Shown: positions 8,549 to 17,158, numbered from the stretch's first letter. The stretch: 64,000 bases of DNA from Maribacter sp. ACAM166 (GCF_005771495.1 NZ_VAUW01000012.1:1-64000); one strand, 5' to 3'. Made by a program: numbers and translations. Notes: generated by a model from the letters alone, not told the origin.

Positions 8549-8951
8549 AGTTGAAATAACACGTTAATAAAAATAGTAAACTCCATAATATGGTTCTTAG
8601 CCAATTATGGAGTTTTAGTTTTTCTACAGATAGTTGAACTGCTATTTTCTTTGATATATTCGAATGTAACGGTACAAATAATAAGAAAGTTGAAAGCCAA
8701 ACGCTAAGAACTAATATAGCACTGGTAATTGTATAAAAATTTTGTTGACTATACAGTTGTATACCGGTAACAATCATCTGGCCAACCATTAATGGTACTA
8801 CGATTACGGCAATTCTCTTGGTATATATTTCATGCCATTTATAAAGGTTTTCTAACTTATAAAAGGAGAAACTTGGATAGATGATTAGCTGAACAATCCA
8901 TATCAAGACCACTAGGCCTGTATCACAAATTAAACGTGTTATTTCAAGCAT
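8538..8951 (-). CDS. Small integral membrane protein, unknown function
   Basis: A 137-residue hydrophobic protein with four probable membrane helices (about residues 10-28, 48-68, 78-97 and 117-135). I do not recognise a family. It follows the pirin gene with no gap (its start lies next to the pirin stop), so they form an operon. Its 3' end overlaps murA by 11 bases, and a 12-bp hairpin that suits murA termination lies in its last 25 codons. Confidence 0.75.
   Translation of the reverse strand: MLEITRLICDTGLVVLIWIVQLIIYPSFSFYKLENLYKWHEIYTKRIAVIVVPLMVGQMIVTGIQLYSQQNFYTITSAILVLSVWLSTFLLFVPLHSNISKKIAVQLSVEKLKLHNWLRTILWSLLFLLTCYFNFRL
8578..8616 (+). terminator. murA terminator embedded in the convergent gene
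   Basis: AAACTCCATAAT (8578-8589) pairs with ATTATGGAGTTT (8604-8615), a 12-bp perfect stem with a 14-base loop followed by TTTTAGTTTTTC on the plus strand. It is 30 bases after murA and lies inside the coding sequence of the minus-strand membrane protein. Confidence 0.65.
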
Positions 8952-9950
8952 TTATTTTTCTACTAAACTACCATCAGGATATTTAGCAAATCTGCCACGT
9001 TTGGTCTCATGTGTATGATCTGGATATCTCCAGGGCCAACCACCAAATTGTGTGAGTCTAAATTCATCCATTGTATTTTCTAATTCTTCTTCTGTATTCA
9101 TTACAAACGGACCGTATTTGGCTACGGGCTCATTTATTGGTTTGCCTTGTAGAACCAAAATATTGGCATCACTATTCATAGCTTTAAGTTCGATCACCTT
9201 TGTAGAATCTACCACTATTCCATGATTAGGAGTTATAAGTTCCCCCGAAATATCCAAAGAACTTCCTTCATAAAAATAAATAGTACGAATCGTATCTATA
9301 TTTGCTTTTGGTAGTATTATCGTGCCATTGGCATTGATCTGAATATTCCAAATGGCAACATCATTTTCACTATCAGTGGCCCATGAATTTGGTGCCGGAT
9401 TGAGGGCTATATGATTGTTGAAATCACCTGAAATTATTTTTACAGTCCCACCCTCTAATTTTAGCACTGGAATATCTTCATGCCAAAGCATTTTAAAATG
9501 AGGTTCAACAAATTTACTTTTTTTAGGTAGGTTTAGCCAGATTTGAAAAAGTTCTAAGGTATTTTCCTTTTCGGTATGTAATAATGGGAACATCTCTGCA
9601 TGTTGCACACCGCTTCCTGCAGTCATCCATTGTACGTCTCCTTCACCAAAACGACCAGCAGCTCCCAAAGAATCTGAATGGTCACAAAACCCTTTATTAA
9701 CGATAGTTATGGTTTCAAAACCACGGTGTGGATGCGCTGGAAATCCGGGAATGGTTGTGCCATGGTACATACGCCACCCATCTTTCACTATAAAATCATT
9801 ACCTAGATTTCTGCCCGCTAAAGAAGCTATAGGCCCTAACGCACCATTCCCTTTAGGGTAATGGTCTAAGTGGTATACACAGAATAAAAATGGATCCTGA
9901 GTTTGCCATGGAAAATCTAATTTGAATATGTTTTTGATTTCATCGCTCAT
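8952..9950 (-). CDS. Pirin family protein
   Basis: A 332-residue bicupin. The N-terminal cupin has the metal-site motif FPAHPHRGFETITIV and then GSGVQHAEMFP, giving the three His and one Glu of pirin/quercetinase metal binding. Pirins are iron proteins, some with quercetin 2,3-dioxygenase activity; the real substrate is unknown here. No signal peptide, so cytoplasmic. The gene is followed without a gap by a small membrane protein. Confidence 0.92.
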   Translation of the reverse strand: MSDEIKNIFKLDFPWQTQDPFLFCVYHLDHYPKGNGALGPIASLAGRNLGNDFIVKDGWRMYHGTTIPGFPAHPHRGFETITIVNKGFCDHSDSLGAAGRFGEGDVQWMTAGSGVQHAEMFPLLHTEKENTLELFQIWLNLPKKSKFVEPHFKMLWHEDIPVLKLEGGTVKIISGDFNNHIALNPAPNSWATDSENDVAIWNIQINANGTIILPKANIDTIRTIYFYEGSSLDISGELITPNHGIVVDSTKVIELKAMNSDANILVLQGKPINEPVAKYGPFVMNTEEELENTMDEFRLTQFGGWPWRYPDHTHETKRGRFAKYPDGSLVEK

Positions 9951-9980
9951 GATGTACGTTGATTAGAATGACGTGCTAAT

Positions 9981-10424
9981 TTAATGCGGGGCATTATTAA
10001 TTTCCACCCAATTATTTTCTGGGTCTTTCAAATAAATTTGACGAACGCCATCGGCTCTTAGGGTGACTGAATTTTTCGTTCCTGGCCAGTCCCAATAGGT
10101 AATATTCTTTTGTTCAAGATAGGTAATGAGTTTATCTAGTTTCTGAGTTGCCAAACATAGATGAACGCTTTTGCTATGCTCCATAGCTACACTATCCTTT
10201 CCAATTAAATGTAATTGTGAATTCCCTTGTATTATAAACCATTTAAAACCTGATGGGGCAGATGGATGTGGAATTTCCTTTAAGTTCAATATGTCTTTGT
10301 AAAATGCACCTACTTTGTCTAAATCTTTAACGATAACTGAATAATGATCATATTGAAAATCAAAAGACTGTGCGGATGCGCACGAACCCGAAATAAAGAG
10401 TAATAATAGTATTAATTTTTTCAT
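9981..10424 (-). CDS. Secreted VOC (glyoxalase-like) protein
   Basis: A 147-residue protein with an N-terminal signal peptide (LILLLLFISGSCASAQS) and one vicinal-oxygen-chelate domain: DHYSVIVKDLDKVGAFYKDIL, QLHLIGKDS, SVHLCLAT and LKDPENNWVEI, giving candidate metal His and Glu residues. Members include glyoxalase I and extradiol dioxygenases; the reaction here is unknown. A Cys in the signal (SGSC) could make it a lipoprotein. It follows the M20 gene but a hairpin lies between them. Confidence 0.85.
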   Translation of the reverse strand: MKKLILLLLFISGSCASAQSFDFQYDHYSVIVKDLDKVGAFYKDILNLKEIPHPSAPSGFKWFIIQGNSQLHLIGKDSVAMEHSKSVHLCLATQKLDKLITYLEQKNITYWDWPGTKNSVTLRADGVRQIYLKDPENNWVEINNAPH

Positions 10425-10466
10425 TATAAATTTTAAGTTTTAGAGCTTTCAAGTTACTTAAAAATG

Positions 10467-10497
10467 AAAGAAGCTACAGTTTAAGGTAGCTTCTTTT
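10467..10497 (-). terminator. Terminator hairpin after the M20 amidohydrolase gene
   Basis: AAAGAAGCTAC (10467-10477) pairs with GTAGCTTCTTT (10486-10496), an 11-bp stem with an 8-base loop, 16 bases after the gene's stop. The T-tract on the minus strand is interrupted, so efficiency is uncertain. Confidence 0.6.
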
Positions 10498-10511
10498 CAA
10501 ATTATTACTTT

Positions 10512-11939
10512 TTATTTTTGGTCTAATGGTGGTGGACCTTCTATCATTGGTTCGTAGACTTCGTCGCCTTTGCGTGTCTTAAACTCTTCTTTAACCTTGC
10601 TCACCAACTTTGGTTCTTTGAAAAGATCTAACATGGTCATAGCCATTGCTTTCGATGCATGAATCATTCCCTTATGTCCAATTGACATTCCGCCACAAGC
10701 CACTACGGCCCATGAATGCCAAGGAGTTCCTGCCGGAGCAACAGAAACTCCCAAGTTAATATTAGGAACATTCCAGCTTACATCACCAACATCAGTAGAA
10801 CCACCACCTGGATTTTCTTCTGTTTCCTTTAAAGGATACACATTACCGTCCATCCCTATTTCAGGTTTGCCAGTTGCTTTTTGAATCGCTTTACCGAATA
10901 CTGTTTCTTGCTCTGTATATGAAATTGGGCCTAACAATTCTAAGTTATGCTGCATTATTTCTCCACCAGAACGGTTTACCAAGGTTTCGTAGATCCCAGA
11001 AACTAACGATATTTTATAATCTACATTGGCCATAATTGCGGCTCCTTCTGCCATTGCTTTTACACGCTCATAAGTTGGTAGCATTTTTGATCTTTTAGGG
11101 TCTCTAACACGAACCCAAAGTTTTGCGTAATCAGGTACCACGTTTACTACCTGTCCGCCATCCTGTATGTGGTAATGAATACGAGAAGTTGGTAAAATGT
11201 GTTCTCTATAATAATTGATTCCTGTTGTATATAACTCTAAGGCATCGGCAGCACTACGTCCATTCCATGGGTCCATAGAGGCATGTGCAGCTTGGCCATA
11301 AAATTCAACAATAAAATCAATAAGTGACAATCCGCTTTGAACATCTGCCTCTATACCTGCAGATGGATGCCAACTTACATTTACATCTACATCATCCCAA
11401 AGGCCGGCTTTAACCATCCAAACCTTTGCGAAAAATTTTTCTTCTGCCGGTGTGCCCAAAAATTTGACCGTTCCTGTTATTTTGCCAGCATCCATTAATT
11501 CTTTTATAGCAATTGCAGCACCAAGACTAGCTGTGCCAAACAGGTTGTGGCCACAACCATGACCCGCAGCACCCGGCTCCAAGGGTTCTTTAATGGGAGA
11601 TGATTTTTGAGAAATGCCTGGCAAGGCATCAAACTCACCTAAAATACTAATAACCGGACTACCAGAACCGTAGGTAGCTGTAAAAGCCGTAGGTATGTCA
11701 GCAACACCTCGTGTTACGGTAAGACCATTTTTTTCGGCATAGTCTGCTAAAATTTTTGAAGATTCACTTTCATCGAATGCAGTTTCGGCAAGTGCCCAGA
11801 TGGAGTCACTTATTTTAATAAGTTCTTCTTTGTGCTTTTCTACTGAAGCGATAATTTGATTTTTATCCTTACTCAATTTTTGAGAAAAGACTGATGTACT
11901 TATGCATAGACATAAGACGAGCAGTGTTGTTTTTTTCAT
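10512..11939 (-). CDS. Secreted M20 amidohydrolase (AbgB-like)
   Basis: A 475-residue exported metal-dependent amidohydrolase of peptidase family M20D, with signal peptide MKKTTLLVLCLCISTSVFSQ. Metal and active-site blocks are visible: GEFDALPG, GAAGHGCGHNLFGTA, TPAEEKFFAK, a dimerisation-domain HASMDPWNGRSAADAL, and near the end GGGSTDVGDVSWNVP and GTPWHSW. The closest type is the AbgB subunit (p-aminobenzoyl-glutamate hydrolase) or aminoacylase-like enzymes; the substrate is inferred only. It is probably periplasmic. Confidence 0.93.
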   Translation of the reverse strand: MKKTTLLVLCLCISTSVFSQKLSKDKNQIIASVEKHKEELIKISDSIWALAETAFDESESSKILADYAEKNGLTVTRGVADIPTAFTATYGSGSPVISILGEFDALPGISQKSSPIKEPLEPGAAGHGCGHNLFGTASLGAAIAIKELMDAGKITGTVKFLGTPAEEKFFAKVWMVKAGLWDDVDVNVSWHPSAGIEADVQSGLSLIDFIVEFYGQAAHASMDPWNGRSAADALELYTTGINYYREHILPTSRIHYHIQDGGQVVNVVPDYAKLWVRVRDPKRSKMLPTYERVKAMAEGAAIMANVDYKISLVSGIYETLVNRSGGEIMQHNLELLGPISYTEQETVFGKAIQKATGKPEIGMDGNVYPLKETEENPGGGSTDVGDVSWNVPNINLGVSVAPAGTPWHSWAVVACGGMSIGHKGMIHASKAMAMTMLDLFKEPKLVSKVKEEFKTRKGDEVYEPMIEGPPPLDQK

Positions 11940-12202
11940 TTTATATAGTATTGGTTAGTAATAAATTCCAAACCTTCTTTTATGATGTACGCTTGAAATA
12001 ATATAAAAGTAAATATACCAAATTACACTGTTTAATTAAAGGTGCTACTTGAAGGATGTGCAAGTTTTATAATCAGGCTGAGTAAATTTGATTCTCATAT
12101 CGTGTATTTGAATTTTAAAACAAGGAAAGCTCGGTAATACTATAATTTAAAGTCTCATTTTTCGTTAATAATCAAATCATTGTACTTTAAAACATCTTAA
12201 TT

Positions 12203-13252
12203 ATGAAAAATTTCGTTTTTATAGTACTCTTGGCTTCCCTTTCATTTTTATTTATTGCTTGTAGTTCCACGAATAGATTGACGATGGTTATAACGCAACC
12301 AGCACAGGTTTCAATTGCATCTGATGTAGCTCATGTTGGAATTATAAATAGAAGTGTTGTTTCGGAAAAAAATAAAATAGTAGATAAAATCGATAAAGTG
12401 CTATCCTTGGAAGGACTTCACTTAGATAAGGAGGGTGCGCAACAAGCAATTTCGGGTTTACAGTATGAGCTAGAACGGGGAAAACGTTTCGATACCGTTA
12501 AAATCATTGAGAGTCAACAGGATTTTGAAAAAGGCCTAGGTGTTTTTCCAGCAGCACTTTCCTGGGACATTGTAGACCAAATTTGTAAAGAGCATGGTGT
12601 TGATGTTTTATTCTCGCTCGAATTTTATGATACAGATACCGCAGCAGGTTATGAAATGACTATGGTAAGAATTCCTAACAATTTAGGGATTGTGGCTGAA
12701 GTACCTGGACACAAAATAAAATTGAATACAGTTATAAAAAATGGATGGCGTATATATGATCCGGCAGATAGAACTATTGTAGATGAATACATTTCAAATG
12801 ATCACGTTTTTTCTAAAGGCGAAGGTATAAACCCTTTAAAGGCATTAGAAGCTATTATTGGGCGGAAAGAAGCCGTATTCAGTATAAGTGCTAATTTGGG
12901 TGCCAACTATGCGCTCTATACCAAACCTGAACGTATTCGAATCGCAAGAGATTATTTTGTTAGAGGTAGTGCTAATTTTAAAATCGCAAAAAGACGTGCT
13001 CTAGTAGGAAATTGGGACGGTGCTGCTGAATTATGGAATTCAGAATTAAATAACCCTAAATTAAAAGTAGCTGGCAGAGCTTATTATAATATGGCCATAA
13101 GCAATGAAATTAATGGCAATCTAAATCAAGCGATTGAGTTTGCATCAAAAGCATATGCAGACTATGGTAACAAAGAAGGTTTACCCTATGTAAATATGCT
13201 AAAAACGAGGGTGGTAAATCAACAAGAATTAAACCGTCAATTAGCAAAATAG
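12203..13252 (+). CDS. Lipoprotein, DUF6340-like
   Basis: A 349-residue lipoprotein: signal and lipobox LFIACSSTNRL with the Cys at residue 20. The N-terminal half has an alternating pattern with VAHVGIINRSVVSEKNKIVDKI; the C-terminal third looks TPR-like (NFKIAKRRALVGNWDGAAELW, AYYNMAISNEINGNLNQAIEFA), with paired helices of about 34 residues. It fits the DUF6340 family of Bacteroidota, with unknown function, probably anchored in the outer membrane or periplasmic face. It converges with the photolyase gene, leaving three bases between the stops. Confidence 0.85.
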   Translation: MKNFVFIVLLASLSFLFIACSSTNRLTMVITQPAQVSIASDVAHVGIINRSVVSEKNKIVDKIDKVLSLEGLHLDKEGAQQAISGLQYELERGKRFDTVKIIESQQDFEKGLGVFPAALSWDIVDQICKEHGVDVLFSLEFYDTDTAAGYEMTMVRIPNNLGIVAEVPGHKIKLNTVIKNGWRIYDPADRTIVDEYISNDHVFSKGEGINPLKALEAIIGRKEAVFSISANLGANYALYTKPERIRIARDYFVRGSANFKIAKRRALVGNWDGAAELWNSELNNPKLKVAGRAYYNMAISNEINGNLNQAIEFASKAYADYGNKEGLPYVNMLKTRVVNQQELNRQLAK

Positions 13253-13255
13253 AAG

Positions 13256-14566
13256 TTAGTTCAAAGCCTGTTTATAGGTATCTAAACAACGTTCTCTTGC
13301 CATTTTATGGTCTACCATTTTTTCTGGGTAATTTGAGGTTTCAAGTTCAGGAATCCATTTTTTAATGTACTCTTTGTTTTTATCAAACTTATCGACTTGT
13401 GTCATTGGGTTGAAGATTCTAAAATAAGGTGCTGCATCTACGCCGCTACCAGACGCCCATTGCCAATTGCCAACGTTAGAACTCATTTCATAGTCCAATA
13501 ATTTTTCAGCGAAATAGGCTTCCCCCCAACGCCAATCAATTAATAGATGTTTACAAAGAAAGCTAGCCACTAACATACGAACTCGGTTGTGCATATAACC
13601 AGTGGCATTTAATTCACGCATTCCTGCATCTACCAATAAATAACCTGTTTTACCATTTTTCCATTTTTCAAATTCCTCTTCATTGTTTCTCCAATCAATA
13701 CGGTCATATTTAGCTCTAAAAGCATTACTGACGGTATGCGGAAAATGCCACAGAATAGACATGAAAAATTCTCTCCAAATTAATTCGCTCCAGAATACTT
13801 CATTTTTTTCTGCAATTGCCTTTTTTATCATTTTACGTACCGAAACGGTGCCGAAACGTAAATGTGGACCTAAATGTGAAGTACTGTCCAGAGCGGGATA
13901 ATTACGAGTGTCTTCGTAATTGTCAATGAGAGAAGGGCTAACTTTATATTGTGGAATAATTATTTCAGATTTTTCAAAACCAAGATCATTGAGGGATAAA
14001 TTTGGTAGGCGTGAATTTCGTATAAGATTTGATACGTATTGATTTATGCAGTGAATATTTAAATCTTTATCTGCATCAAAATTTTCTTTCCATTTATTCT
14101 TATATGGGGTATATACAACATACGGCTCACCATTACCTTTTACAATATCAGATTTTTCAAAAATCACCTGATCTTTAAATGTTTCAAATATAATTTCTTT
14201 TTCTAATGAGAAAGCTGCTACCGCAGTATCTCTGCCTTTCGCATAAGGTTCGTAATCTCTATTAGTATAGATTTTCTTAACATCGTAATCTTCTGTAAGT
14301 TCTTTTAATACCTCAAGAGGTTTACCATGGTATAAGGCCAAGGAGCTATCATTTTCTTCCTGAAGTTGACTCCGCATGGATTGTAACGTGTTATGTATAA
14401 ACGTTACTCTTGGGTCATCTTTAGGTAATTTTGAAAGTATTTCTTCATCAAAAATAAATATAGGAAGAACAGGATAATCACCTTTAAGTGCTTCTATAAA
14501 CCCCACATTATCATCGAGCCGTAAATCTCTTCTAAACCAGAAAATTGATACCTTATTTTTTGTCAT
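13256..14566 (-). CDS. phrB: Deoxyribodipyrimidine photolyase (class I cryptochrome/photolyase)
   Basis: A 436-residue flavoprotein that uses blue light to split pyrimidine dimers. The N-terminal antenna-binding domain starts VSIFWFRRDLRLDDN. The C-terminal FAD domain has SELIWREFFMSILW, LNATGYMHNRVRMLVASFL and GNWQWASGSGVDAAPYFRIFNP. The length suits a class I CPD photolyase; a cryptochrome role cannot be ruled out. It is the last gene of an operon with an SDR and an SRPBCC protein, with start and stop codons touching, behind a strong palindromic operator at 15783-15822. Confidence 0.95.
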   Translation of the reverse strand: MTKNKVSIFWFRRDLRLDDNVGFIEALKGDYPVLPIFIFDEEILSKLPKDDPRVTFIHNTLQSMRSQLQEENDSSLALYHGKPLEVLKELTEDYDVKKIYTNRDYEPYAKGRDTAVAAFSLEKEIIFETFKDQVIFEKSDIVKGNGEPYVVYTPYKNKWKENFDADKDLNIHCINQYVSNLIRNSRLPNLSLNDLGFEKSEIIIPQYKVSPSLIDNYEDTRNYPALDSTSHLGPHLRFGTVSVRKMIKKAIAEKNEVFWSELIWREFFMSILWHFPHTVSNAFRAKYDRIDWRNNEEEFEKWKNGKTGYLLVDAGMRELNATGYMHNRVRMLVASFLCKHLLIDWRWGEAYFAEKLLDYEMSSNVGNWQWASGSGVDAAPYFRIFNPMTQVDKFDKNKEYIKKWIPELETSNYPEKMVDHKMARERCLDTYKQALN

Positions 14567-15256
14567 TTAGGTTATATTTAAAGTAGATAGACCACCGTCA
14601 ACACCAATGATTTGACCGGTTACCCAAGTGCTTTTGTCGCTTAACAAAAATACTGCACTACTGGCAATGTCTTCTGGTTTCCCTACTCTTTTTAAAGGGT
14701 GTCTTGCATCCATAGATTCTCTTTTCTTATCATTGCTCAAAAGTCTACTCGACAAAGAAGTATCCACCAGCGAGGGCGCTATTGCATTTACTCTAATCTT
14801 TGGGGCATATTCTGCTGCCATTGATTTAGTGAAGCCTTCAATCGCTCCTTTAGCAGCTGCTACGCTAGTATGAAAAGGCATACCTGTGCCAACGGCTACA
14901 GTACTAAAAAACACCATACTAGAACCTTCGTTCATTTTTGAAATAATTTGCTTAACCACTTTAACCAATGCAAAAAAGTTGAGCTCCATGTCTTCCTTAA
15001 ACGTTTCTAGGCTCATCATTTTAAAAGGTTTTAAATTTATGCTACCCGGGCAGTAAACAAAGCCATCTAGTTTTTCTGGAAGTTGTGATAAATCCAAATC
15101 ATCTTTCGTCACATCAAATTGAATATGAGTAACGTTTTCATGTGATAATGACTCACCTGTACGTGATGCTACAAACAGCTTATGTGTTTCTTTAAGTTCA
15201 TTGACAATTGATAAGCCAATTCCGTGTGATCCTCCGATAAGTAATATGTTTTTCAT
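14567..15256 (-). CDS. SDR-family protein lacking the catalytic tyrosine
   Basis: A 229-residue short-chain dehydrogenase fold: nucleotide-binding GGSHGIGLSI at the start, NLK and ALVKVV helix region, Ser block MVFFSTVAVGTG, and PSLVDTSL and WVTGQIIGVDGG at the end. The expected Tyr-x-x-x-Lys reads Val-Ala-Ala-Ala-Lys (TSVAAAKGAIEGF), so Tyr is replaced by Val. The rest is intact and no frameshift is seen, so it is probably functional but not a standard dehydrogenase. It sits between the SRPBCC and photolyase genes with zero spacing at both ends. Confidence 0.9.
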   Translation of the reverse strand: MKNILLIGGSHGIGLSIVNELKETHKLFVASRTGESLSHENVTHIQFDVTKDDLDLSQLPEKLDGFVYCPGSINLKPFKMMSLETFKEDMELNFFALVKVVKQIISKMNEGSSMVFFSTVAVGTGMPFHTSVAAAKGAIEGFTKSMAAEYAPKIRVNAIAPSLVDTSLSSRLLSNDKKRESMDARHPLKRVGKPEDIASSAVFLLSDKSTWVTGQIIGVDGGLSTLNIT

Positions 15257-15754
15257 TTAGAAAGAGTTTAATATTAATTCATTTGGAAGGTGTTCAATGG
15301 TTCCAAATAATTCTTTTAATTTTTGTTCGCGATACTTAAATATTTCCAACAATTGTTTTTTAACAATAAGTGGATGTGCTAATTGTCCTAAAATTCCCAA
15401 AGGAATTTTGTAATCAATAATATCTTCCATTTCAACACCTCCCTCTATTTCATTTATAAAGTGCTTGTGATGCCAGAGGGCATAGGGTCCGAATCGTTGC
15501 TCATCTACAAAATAATTACCTTCTTTAACATGAGTTATTTCAGTTACCCATTTAGTCGTGTAACCTGGAAAAGGTGATACTTTATATTGTATAATTTGAC
15601 CGGCAAACATGGGCCGATCAACACCAGATAAAATATGAAATCCCATATGCTCTGGAGTGATTACTTTTAAATTCGCTGGGTCTGAAAGAAAATCCCAAGC
15701 TTTGTTCTTTGAAATAGGTAAAGCTTGTTTTGAATGTAGTTGGTATAATTTCAT
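15257..15754 (-). CDS. SRPBCC-family protein, first gene of the photolyase operon
   Basis: A 165-residue protein of the START/Bet v1-like SRPBCC fold. LPISKNKAWDFLSDPANLKVITPEHMGF is the family's typical N-terminus; VKEGNYFVDEQRFGPYALWHHKHFINE and EDIIDYKIPLGILG follow. It would bind a small hydrophobic ligand; none is known. Homologues commonly accompany photolyases. It has no signal peptide. Its stop touches the start of the SDR gene. The promoter (15769-15776) and the palindrome (15783-15822) lie directly upstream, so control of the operon is exerted here. Confidence 0.88.
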   Translation of the reverse strand: MKLYQLHSKQALPISKNKAWDFLSDPANLKVITPEHMGFHILSGVDRPMFAGQIIQYKVSPFPGYTTKWVTEITHVKEGNYFVDEQRFGPYALWHHKHFINEIEGGVEMEDIIDYKIPLGILGQLAHPLIVKKQLLEIFKYREQKLKELFGTIEHLPNELILNSF

Positions 15755-15768
15755 ACGCTGAATTTTAA

Positions 15769-15776
15769 CAAATATA
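15769..15776 (-). promoter_or_regulatory. -7 promoter box of the photolyase operon
   Basis: On the minus strand TATATTTG matches TAnnTTTG exactly, 15 bases before the SRPBCC start. The position where a -33 TTG is expected falls inside the palindrome at 15783-15822 and has no standard element. Confidence 0.5.
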
Positions 15777-15782
15777 GAATCT

Positions 15783-15822
15783 ATTATTGTTTAACTAGAC
15801 ATAAAATTAGTTAAACAATAAT
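15783..15822. promoter_or_regulatory. 15-bp palindromic operator of the photolyase operon
   Basis: ATTATTGTTTAACTA (15783-15797) and its exact reverse complement TAGTTAAACAATAAT (15808-15822) flank a 10-base spacer. The core TTGTTTAA-N16-TTAAACAA recurs before the fasciclin gene (44848-44879) and, with two end mismatches, before folE (48150-48181). There is no T-run and no upstream minus-strand gene needing termination, so a protein-binding site is more likely than a terminator. It could be an operator for a dimeric regulator or a special promoter (-35/-10 with 16-base spacing). Confidence 0.7.
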
Positions 15823-15928
15823 TAAAATCTTACATGAAATTTTAAAATTGAACCTAGTTTATCGATTAAAATAAATTTAGGTCGCTTATATACAAGGAAT
15901 TAACTTTATAGTCGTTTATTTTGTACTT

Positions 15929-17101
15929 ATGAATGGAATTATCCAAAAGATAGGATTTGGAATACTATTTTTTCTGACTGTTAATTTGCAAGCACAGGAG
16001 AATTTACAGACTATTGGAACACTACCCGATGGGGTATTTGAAACTTCAGGATTGATTTATTTCAACGAAAGTTTAGTAACCCATAACGATTCTGGGAATG
16101 AACCACTGTTGTACGAATTGGATACATTGAGCCTTTCTATAAAAAGAATAGTCACCATAACCAATGTAGCTAATATTGATTGGGAAGCCATAACTCAAGA
16201 TGAAGATTATATTTATATAGGAGATTTTGGTAATAACGTTGGTATTCGAAGAGATTTGGCTATTCATAGAATTGCCAAGTCAGATTTTATATCTTCAGAT
16301 ACTGTCATTGCAACTACGATAAGCTATTCGTACGAAGATCAACAAGACTTTGCCAATAATGGAAATAGTGATTGGGATGCTGAAGCTTTTTTCGTTTTAG
16401 ATGATCAGTTAATTATTTTGACCAAACAATGGCAAAGTCAAGGTTCTGATGCTTACACAATATCTAAAATGCCAGGAGTTTACGTGGCTACTAGGATAGC
16501 AGTTATTAAAGATGTCGGACTTATTACTGATGCCACGTATGATATAGCATCAAATAGATTGGTACTTATTGGCTACTCATCTATATTGAGCCCTTTTATC
16601 GGAGTTGTTGAAAATTTGGACACTCAATCCCTCTTTGAAGGATACACCCAGCAAACTCTTGGGTTAAATTTTGTACAATCAGAAGGACTAACGCAGGTTG
16701 ATTCAACCAATTACTTCTTTACTTCTGAATATTATTCTAGGCAAAGTCCAACAATTGAATCAGTGTCTAGATTATTTTCCTTTCAGCTATTGAATAATGA
16801 ACCTATAGAGCCGGAAGAACCGATCACGCCTGAAGAACCAGAAATGCCTGAGAATACTGATGATAATCATAAGCTTATCATCTTTAAGGATAATAATACG
16901 AATCAATACCACTATTCTTTATCCACAAACAAAGCAGTATATGGTCAAATAATATTTGATGTGTTAGGAAGACAGGTTTGGGAAAATCTGGGTGAGGTTG
17001 AAAAGGAAGGTACCATATCACAACATTTAGAAACTTCGATTTATTACTTAACCTTATATCTTGAAGATGGTGTCATCGCAACACCTTTCGTAGTTTATTA
17101 A
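15929..17101 (+). CDS. Secreted protein with type IX-like C-terminal domain
   Basis: A 390-residue secreted protein. Residues 1-22 are a signal peptide ending LQAQ. Residues about 25-285 look like a beta-propeller (repeating VANIDWEAITQDEDYIYIGDFG-like blades, acidic and Asp-rich). A Pro/Glu linker (EPEEPITPEEPEMPEN) leads to a C-terminal ~75 residues with IIFDVLGRQVW, SIYYLTLYLEDG and a short final strand, as in type A type-IX secretion sorting domains. I therefore expect export through the outer membrane and cell-surface attachment or release. No enzymatic motif was recognised. It is divergent from the photolyase operon. Confidence 0.8.
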   Translation: MNGIIQKIGFGILFFLTVNLQAQENLQTIGTLPDGVFETSGLIYFNESLVTHNDSGNEPLLYELDTLSLSIKRIVTITNVANIDWEAITQDEDYIYIGDFGNNVGIRRDLAIHRIAKSDFISSDTVIATTISYSYEDQQDFANNGNSDWDAEAFFVLDDQLIILTKQWQSQGSDAYTISKMPGVYVATRIAVIKDVGLITDATYDIASNRLVLIGYSSILSPFIGVVENLDTQSLFEGYTQQTLGLNFVQSEGLTQVDSTNYFFTSEYYSRQSPTIESVSRLFSFQLLNNEPIEPEEPITPEEPEMPENTDDNHKLIIFKDNNTNQYHYSLSTNKAVYGQIIFDVLGRQVWENLGEVEKEGTISQHLETSIYYLTLYLEDGVIATPFVVY

Positions 17102-17158
17102 TATAAAGAACCTTAGGTATTTAAGATTTTGTTAACAGAACTGACGTTAGTTTATATA

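Noticed and set aside
15783-15822. Rho-independent terminator for the photolyase region
   Set aside because: No T-run follows either arm and no transcript ends there: both neighbours diverge from this place. The same spaced repeat at two other promoters favours a binding site.
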